From the NCBI GenBank assembly GCA_009699795.1, contig WLNK01000032.1, forward strand, positions 1-9,952: a stretch of 9,952 nucleotides of DNA, given 5' to 3'. The stretch is from Actinomycetota bacterium (GTDB lineage: Bacteria; Actinomycetota; Actinomycetes; Nanopelagicales; Nanopelagicaceae). The position numbers and the translations under genes are program-made. Positions 6,788 through 9,952 of the stretch are shown here, piece after piece; positions within the stretch are counted from its first letter, which is position 1; each line of letters starts with the position of its first letter. The notes below the pieces were generated by a model, which was not told the origin of the DNA, did not search any database, and worked only from the letters and a program-made list of their open reading frames with translations.

Positions 6788-7239
6788 GATCTCTGCAAAA
6801 TTGCAGATTTTAATTCTTCGCCTCGTTTAGTCGTCACAAGCCAGTAAGGCGTTGGATCTCTCTCATCTTGCAAGATGATCTTGACTCCCTTTGGCTCCCA
6901 AAATTTAAGCGACAAGTGGGCAGCCGGATCAATTCGAACCGTCCGCTCCAAAGCCATTTCCTTTTTATCAAGGAGAATAACCTCCGCTATGAATTTCGTT
7001 TCAATTGCTGCCTTACCAACATATAGAACGTCATTTGCGAGAATAATTTTGGAAGATAGCGATCTTGCGATAAGCAATAGCAAGAGCAGCGAAAGAATAA
7101 ATGAAATCTGAGTCGCAGGAGCTGGAAGGGCTGCCCAAATTGCGATCACGATTGACCCTAGTAGGAAATAGATAAATGCCAAGGTTTGCAGGGGTGGACG
7201 CAGGATTTCTCTGTATTCCATCGATGATTGGCCTGCCAT
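6784..7239 (-). CDS. DUF3093 family membrane protein
   Basis: Uncharacterised actinobacterial membrane protein (Rv2698 type). From the ATG at 7239 it has 151 residues: a short N-terminus with EYREILRP, two hydrophobic segments (roughly residues 18-38 and 45-61) forming a helical hairpin, then a cytoplasmic-looking domain of about 85 residues ending in the family hallmark DPTPYWLVTTKRGEEL. The fold resembles small PH-like domain proteins of the bacterial membrane, which is only an impression. The start is uncertain: TTG at 7257 and ATG at 7221 are alternatives. I chose 7239 because TACCGT lies at -12 to -7 from it, as for a leaderless mRNA, and no Shine-Dalgarno precedes any of the three. It converges on DUF4193 with a TTAA overlap and diverges from the thioesterase gene. 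Confidence 0.88.
   Translation of the reverse strand: MAGQSSMEYREILRPPLQTLAFIYFLLGSIVIAIWAALPAPATQISFILSLLLLLLIARSLSSKIILANDVLYVGKAAIETKFIAEVILLDKKEMALERTVRIDPAAHLSLKFWEPKGVKIILQDERDPTPYWLVTTKRGEELKSAILQRS
6792..6813 (+). terminator. intrinsic terminator of the DUF4193 gene
   Basis: TCTGCAA (6792-6798) and TTGCAGA (6801-6807) are perfect complements, folding into a stem of five or six pairs with a small loop, followed by TTTTAATTCTT. It begins five bases after the DUF4193 stop and lies wholly inside the last codons of the opposite-strand DUF3093 gene. On the minus strand the stem is not followed by a good T-run, so it seems to act mainly on the + strand. Confidence 0.6.
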
Positions 7240-7245
7240 AGAAGT

Positions 7246-7251
7246 ACGGTA
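7246..7251 (-). promoter_or_regulatory. candidate leaderless -10 box of the DUF3093 gene
   Basis: Read on the minus strand this is TACCGT, a TANNNT box at -12 to -7 from the ATG at 7239. No -35 match is seen. Confidence 0.35.
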
Positions 7252-7268
7252 TCGCAAGGGCCATCAAG

Positions 7269-7274
7269 TATTGT
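7269..7274 (+). promoter_or_regulatory. candidate leaderless -10 box of the thioesterase gene
   Basis: TATTGT lies at -13 to -8 from the ATG at 7282, and no Shine-Dalgarno precedes that ATG. It is back to back with the opposite -10 candidate 17 bases away, so the two promoters would overlap. Confidence 0.35.
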
Positions 7275-7281
7275 TGCCACC

Positions 7282-7866
7282 ATGAGTCGGATTGCCAGCA
7301 CTGTTCCACCAGATGGAGCAGAAATTCCAACGCGACATCGGCTTTCGCCAGCGACGGGTACAAAAATTCCATCGCACTTTGCACATTGTTTTGGTTGTGG
7401 AGATTTGCACCCAACAGGCCTGCATTTAGTTGCCCATGTTGGTGAAGGCGTTGACATAACCGCAGAATTCACCGTTACAGAAAATCATCAAGGTGCACCA
7501 GGCCTTGCCCATGGCGGTCTTCTCTCACTTGCATTCGATGAATCACTTGGAAAGTTAATGTGGCTACTGCGAGCACCTGCCGTGACTGCTCGCCTTGAAA
7601 CTGATTTTATTAAACCAGTACCAATCGGTCAGACTCTTTACATATCCGCGCGAATAACAGGACAAATGAATCGCAAGGTATATACAGAAGCTGTTGGACG
7701 ACTTGGTGGACAAGATGGAGAGATTGCCGTTCGCGCATCAGCGCTCTTTGTCATTGTCCCGATGCAACACTTCATAGATAACATGCCTAAGGAATATCAC
7801 GAATACATCAAGGCAAATCCAGAAGTGCTTGCATTCGTTGACCCAGAGTTCGAGATAAATCCTTAA
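7282..7866 (+). CDS. PaaI-like hotdog-fold thioesterase
   Basis: Single hotdog-domain protein of 194 residues, likely hydrolysing an acyl-CoA thioester; substrate unknown. Features: an N-terminal stretch of about 30 residues, HCFGCGDLHPTGL (35-47) with the CFxCG signature common in this subgroup, the nucleotide-side loop HQGAPGLAHGG (69-79), AFDES (85-89) on the central helix where the catalytic acidic residue sits in the family, and strands RLETDFIKPVPIG and ASALFVIV. The last 30 residues (NMPKEYHEY onward) form a short helical tail. The frame is open back to 7228, but that part overlaps the DUF3093 start and resembles nothing, so I chose the ATG at 7282. The stop TAA directly abuts the dut ATG with no spacer, so the two are surely cotranscribed. 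Whether it removes a metabolic by-product or serves lipid synthesis cannot be told. Confidence 0.88.
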   Translation: MSRIASTVPPDGAEIPTRHRLSPATGTKIPSHFAHCFGCGDLHPTGLHLVAHVGEGVDITAEFTVTENHQGAPGLAHGGLLSLAFDESLGKLMWLLRAPAVTARLETDFIKPVPIGQTLYISARITGQMNRKVYTEAVGRLGGQDGEIAVRASALFVIVPMQHFIDNMPKEYHEYIKANPEVLAFVDPEFEINP

Positions 7867-8307
7867 ATGACTCTCAAAGTTTTAGTAACAAGGCTTGATC
7901 CAGACCTCCCATTGCCGCAATATGCAAAAGGTGGGGATGCTGGTGCAGATATTGTTTCAAGGATCGACATCTCTCTTGCTCCTGGGGAGCGCAAATTAGT
8001 TCCAACTGGAATTTCTATAGCTCTGCCAGATGGGTACGTATGTTTGGTTCACCCGAGGTCGGGCTTGGCAATTAAGCATGGAGTAACAATGGTTAATGCT
8101 CCAGGAACAGTTGATGCTGGTTATCGTGGGGAACTTCAAGTTATTTTAATAAATCACGATCCTATCGAGAGCGTGCACTTTAAGAGAGGCGATCGCATTG
8201 CACAGCTAGTTTTTCAGCAAGTTGAGCGCGCCGAGTTTATTGAAGTGAAATCACTTCCGGGTTCAGGAAGAGCCGAATCAGGTTTTGGATCTACGGGGCG
8301 TTCATGA
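7867..8307 (+). CDS. dut: deoxyuridine 5'-triphosphate nucleotidohydrolase (dUTPase)
   Basis: Hydrolyses dUTP to dUMP and pyrophosphate, keeping uracil out of DNA and supplying dUMP for thymidylate synthesis; homotrimeric cytoplasmic enzyme. All five motifs are present in 146 residues: I GGDAGADI, II PRSGLAIKHGV, III GTVDAGYRGE with the catalytic Asp and the uracil-stacking Tyr, IV GDRIAQLV, and V GSGRAESGFGSTG, the flexible P-loop-like arm that closes the active site. The length is typical of the bacterial trimeric type. It starts immediately after the thioesterase stop and overlaps the DUF3159 gene by ATGA. The placement beside DUF3093 and DUF3159 is shared with Mycobacterium. Confidence 0.97.
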   Translation: MTLKVLVTRLDPDLPLPQYAKGGDAGADIVSRIDISLAPGERKLVPTGISIALPDGYVCLVHPRSGLAIKHGVTMVNAPGTVDAGYRGELQVILINHDPIESVHFKRGDRIAQLVFQQVERAEFIEVKSLPGSGRAESGFGSTGRS

Positions 8308-8915
8308 GCAAACACGAAGATCGTGACAAGGTTTTAGCGGCCTTTGGTGGGACAAAAGGACTGATCGACTCTGGAGTTCCATCCATTGTCTTTCTTATCG
8401 TCTTTAACGTTGCGCACGAACTCAAAACCGCACTCGTAGCTTCACTCATTATTTCTGCAATCTTGACAATCATTCGCCTTGCAATGCGCGACACTCTCCA
8501 ACACGCAATTTCTGGTTTCGTTGGTTCACTTATTTGTGCGTGGTTTGCCAATCGCACTGGCAATGCAAGTGATCTTTATATTCCTAAATTACTTACCAAC
8601 TTGGCATATGGAAGTGCATATTTAATAGCAAACCTTGCTGGATGGCCTCTACTAGGACTTCTGCTTGGACCCATTCTTGGAGAAAATCTGATGTGGCGAA
8701 ATCATCCCGCCCGCAAGAAGGCTTACCTTCGTGCAAGCTGGCTTTGGGTTGGGCTCTTCTTTACTCGCATTGCAGTTCAATATCCGATTTACAGATCCGG
8801 AAACGTTAACTTACTTGGCACCGTAAATCTTGCGATGGGGTATCCACTATTTATTGCAACTGGATATGGCTCTTGGTTAATTTTGAAAGATGTGCCAACA
8901 GTTAAAGCTGATTAA
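8304..8915 (+). CDS. DUF3159 family integral membrane protein
   Basis: Uncharacterised actinobacterial membrane protein of 203 residues (Rv2693c type). The family opening GGTKGLIDSGVPSIVF (15-30) is followed by about five or six hydrophobic segments: roughly 24-39, 42-59, 70-83, 98-124, 143-160 and 172-194. Other recognisable conserved stretches are LLTNLAYGSAYLIANLAGWPL (around 97-116, in the order typical of the family), ASWLWVGLFFTRIAVQYPIY and MGYPLF. No transporter or enzyme signature is seen, although conserved charged and polar residues inside helices hint at a channel or carrier. It overlaps dut by four bases and converges on the trkA pair with a 4-base overlap; in Mycobacterium the same family also lies next to the trk genes, which makes a link to ion homeostasis possible but unproven. 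Confidence 0.88.
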   Translation: MSKHEDRDKVLAAFGGTKGLIDSGVPSIVFLIVFNVAHELKTALVASLIISAILTIIRLAMRDTLQHAISGFVGSLICAWFANRTGNASDLYIPKLLTNLAYGSAYLIANLAGWPLLGLLLGPILGENLMWRNHPARKKAYLRASWLWVGLFFTRIAVQYPIYRSGNVNLLGTVNLAMGYPLFIATGYGSWLILKDVPTVKAD

Positions 8916-8937
8916 TTTGCAATAAAGCAGGCTTTAA
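8902..8937. terminator. long-loop stem across the DUF3159/trkA convergent stops
   Basis: TTAAAGCTG (8902-8910) pairs with CAGGCTTTAA (8928-8937) with one bulged G, leaving a 17-base loop that contains both stop codons. On the + strand TTTGATT follows, a weak T-rich tail; on the minus strand no T-run follows. It could serve as a weak terminator for either gene, but the long loop makes this uncertain. Confidence 0.3.
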
Positions 8938-9571
8938 TTTGATTCTCTGCAGCAGATGAAGCGACGAAGAGCAGTTCATCACCAGCGCTAAATACATCTG
9001 TTGGAGTTGGAGCTATCACGCGACCATCACGAACAATGGCCGCAAGAGAAGCATCTTGTGGAAGTTCGATTTCATCAACAGTTTTACCAATGCAAGATGA
9101 TGAATCAGGGAGTGTGAGTTCGACAAGGTTTGCTTGGCCTTTTCTAAAGCTAAATAGACGAACAACATCTCCCACGCTGACTGCTTCTTCAACAAGTGCC
9201 GAAATTATTCGTGGCGTTGATACTGCAACGTCGACTCCCCATGATGAATCAAACATCCATTCATTCTTTGGATGGTTAATACGAGCAACGACGCGGGGTA
9301 CTCCATATTCAGTCTTAGCAAGCAATGATGAAACGAGATTTACTTTGTCATCTCCAGTAGCTGCAACCAAAACCTGACAGTTATTGAGAGCTGCTTTATC
9401 GAGCGATGTGATTTCGCAAGCATCAGCCATAAGCCATTCAGCATCAGGAACGCTCTCCATCTTGAGAGCCTTTGGATCACGGTCAATGAGTAGTACTTGA
9501 TGACCGTTATCTAATAGTTCGCGCGCAATGGCTCGACCAACATTTCCTGCACCAGCGATGGCAATTCTCAT
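8912..9571 (-). CDS. TrkA-type potassium uptake regulator, second of the pair (CeoC-like)
   Basis: Cytoplasmic NAD-binding gating subunit of a Trk/Ktr K+ uptake system. The 219 residues hold an RCK_N Rossmann domain (1 to about 120) with the dinucleotide motif GAGNVG (7-12) and acidic D30 at the end of the second strand, then DACE, ATGDDKVNL and RVVARINHP, followed by an RCK_C domain (about 135-207: LVELTLPDSSSCIGKTV and AGDELLFVAS). E. coli TrkA has two such units fused; here, as in mycobacterial CeoB/CeoC, they are separate genes. The ATG overlaps the stop of the upstream TrkA gene (ATGA), so they are cotranscribed and likely form a mixed ring. Its TAA stop is shared with the converging DUF3159 gene. 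The membrane subunit TrkH/TrkG is not in the window. Confidence 0.93.
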   Translation of the reverse strand: MRIAIAGAGNVGRAIARELLDNGHQVLLIDRDPKALKMESVPDAEWLMADACEITSLDKAALNNCQVLVAATGDDKVNLVSSLLAKTEYGVPRVVARINHPKNEWMFDSSWGVDVAVSTPRIISALVEEAVSVGDVVRLFSFRKGQANLVELTLPDSSSCIGKTVDEIELPQDASLAAIVRDGRVIAPTPTDVFSAGDELLFVASSAAENQIKACFIAN

Positions 9572-9952
9572 GCAGTTGCCTCCGGTGATTTACCTAGGAT
9601 GAGTTCCACTTTTGCTATCTCTTCATCTCGAACAATGACGTGCAGAAGGTCGCCTTCTTGTAAGACGATATGAGAGTCAGGAAGAATTCCTTCACCGAGG
9701 CGTGTAATAAATGCAACGCGCGCTCCTGTGTGTTTTTCAATTTCGTCAATGGGATATCCGTACCAACCCACATGAGGAAGTACTTCACAAAGTTGAACGG
9801 TCCCGGTTGCATCGCGCCACTCTGAGCGCGAGCCTTCTGGAACAAGGCGACGAAGAATTTGATCGGTTGCCCAAATAACTGTCGCAACTGTTGGAATCCC
9901 AAGGCGCTGATAAATTTCAGCGCGACCTGGATCATAAATTCGAGCAACGACA
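9568..9952 (-). CDS. TrkA-type potassium uptake regulator, first of the pair (CeoB-like), partial
   Basis: The frame is open from the stop TGA at 9568-9570 through the window edge, giving the last 127 residues; the N-terminus lies beyond 9952. It begins inside the RCK_N domain with VVARIYDPGRAEIYQRLGIPT, the standard segment after the Rossmann core, and continues through a linker (WRDATGTVQLCEV) into an RCK_C domain whose strands read YGYPIDEIEKHTGARVAFI and LQEGDLLHVIV. A GTG at 9769-9771 could be mistaken for a start, but the upstream sequence is clearly part of the same protein. It overlaps the next trkA gene by ATGA. In this arrangement the pair should act together on a Trk-family K+ channel encoded elsewhere. 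Confidence 0.92.
   Translation of the reverse strand, partial: VVARIYDPGRAEIYQRLGIPTVATVIWATDQILRRLVPEGSRSEWRDATGTVQLCEVLPHVGWYGYPIDEIEKHTGARVAFITRLGEGILPDSHIVLQEGDLLHVIVRDEEIAKVELILGKSPEATA

Noticed and set aside
7240..7257. TTG start adding six residues to DUF3093
   Set aside because: The codon is rare as a start, no ribosome binding site precedes it, and the -10 candidate would then lie inside the gene. It remains possible.
7228..7281. Earlier start of the thioesterase
   Set aside because: It would overlap the 5' end of the DUF3093 gene, and the extra 18 residues do not resemble the family.
7031..7472. Minus-strand open frames of 127 and 104 codons
   Set aside because: They run across the DUF3093 and thioesterase genes, both of which are well supported, and the translations look random.
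8924..8935. AAAGC/GCTTT as a short hairpin terminator
   Set aside because: The two-base loop is too small to fold as written; the longer stem at 8902-8937 is the better reading.
9568..9771. Small independent 67-residue protein starting at a GTG
   Set aside because: The frame is open upstream to the window edge with clear TrkA sequence, so this is only the C-terminal part of the trkA gene.
1..9952. Mobile element, CRISPR array, toxin-antitoxin or phage defence genes
   Set aside because: No transposase, integrase, spaced direct repeats or defence motifs are visible; every gene has a housekeeping or conserved actinobacterial identity.

Overview
The window looks like a compact, streamlined actinobacterial chromosome. 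The evidence is the gene content: families essentially confined to Actinobacteria (DUF4193, DUF3093, DUF3159), a pair of separate TrkA proteins like mycobacterial CeoB/CeoC, an acyl-ACP desaturase of the DesA type, and the block miaB-miaA-dapF-hflX in the order usual for that phylum. Base composition is only moderate in GC (judged by eye, not counted), gaps are very short and several genes overlap by 1 or 4 bases. Together this suggests a small-genome freshwater actinobacterium such as the acI / Nanopelagicales group; that placement is inference. I see no rRNA, tRNA, CRISPR array, transposase, integrase or phage gene.

Left block (1-6362, all + strand): the last codons of rimM, trmD, an acyl-ACP desaturase gene, miaB, miaA, dapF and hflX. 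TrmD, MiaA and MiaB all modify tRNA position 37, next to the anticodon. RimM matures the 30S subunit and HflX splits stalled ribosomes, so most of this block serves decoding and ribosome function, with a lipid gene and a lysine/peptidoglycan gene carried along. A 16-bp perfect palindrome followed by a -10-like box exactly where a leaderless promoter would lie suggests the desaturase has its own regulated promoter inside the block.

Middle (6363-6490): a 128-base leader, the longest gap in the window. It holds a candidate -10 box, a possible 13-codon leader peptide with a Pro-Pro pair, a 7-5-7 inverted repeat and a strong Shine-Dalgarno sequence before the DUF4193 gene.

Right block (6491-9952): DUF4193 (+), DUF3093 (-), a hotdog thioesterase (+), dut (+), DUF3159 (+), and two TrkA genes (-), the upstream one cut by the window edge. 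This is a shortened version of a neighbourhood known from Mycobacterium (Rv2691-Rv2699c). Both convergent junctions (6784-6787 and 8912-8915) use the same palindromic TTAA as the stop codon of both genes. DUF3093 and the thioesterase diverge from a 42-base spacer that fits two back-to-back leaderless promoters.

I found no obviously new multi-gene system. The most worthwhile leads are the desaturase operator/promoter, the leader before DUF4193, a Glu in place of the catalytic Asp in TrmD, and the conserved but uncharacterised DUF4193/DUF3093/DUF3159 set beside dUTPase and the potassium regulators.
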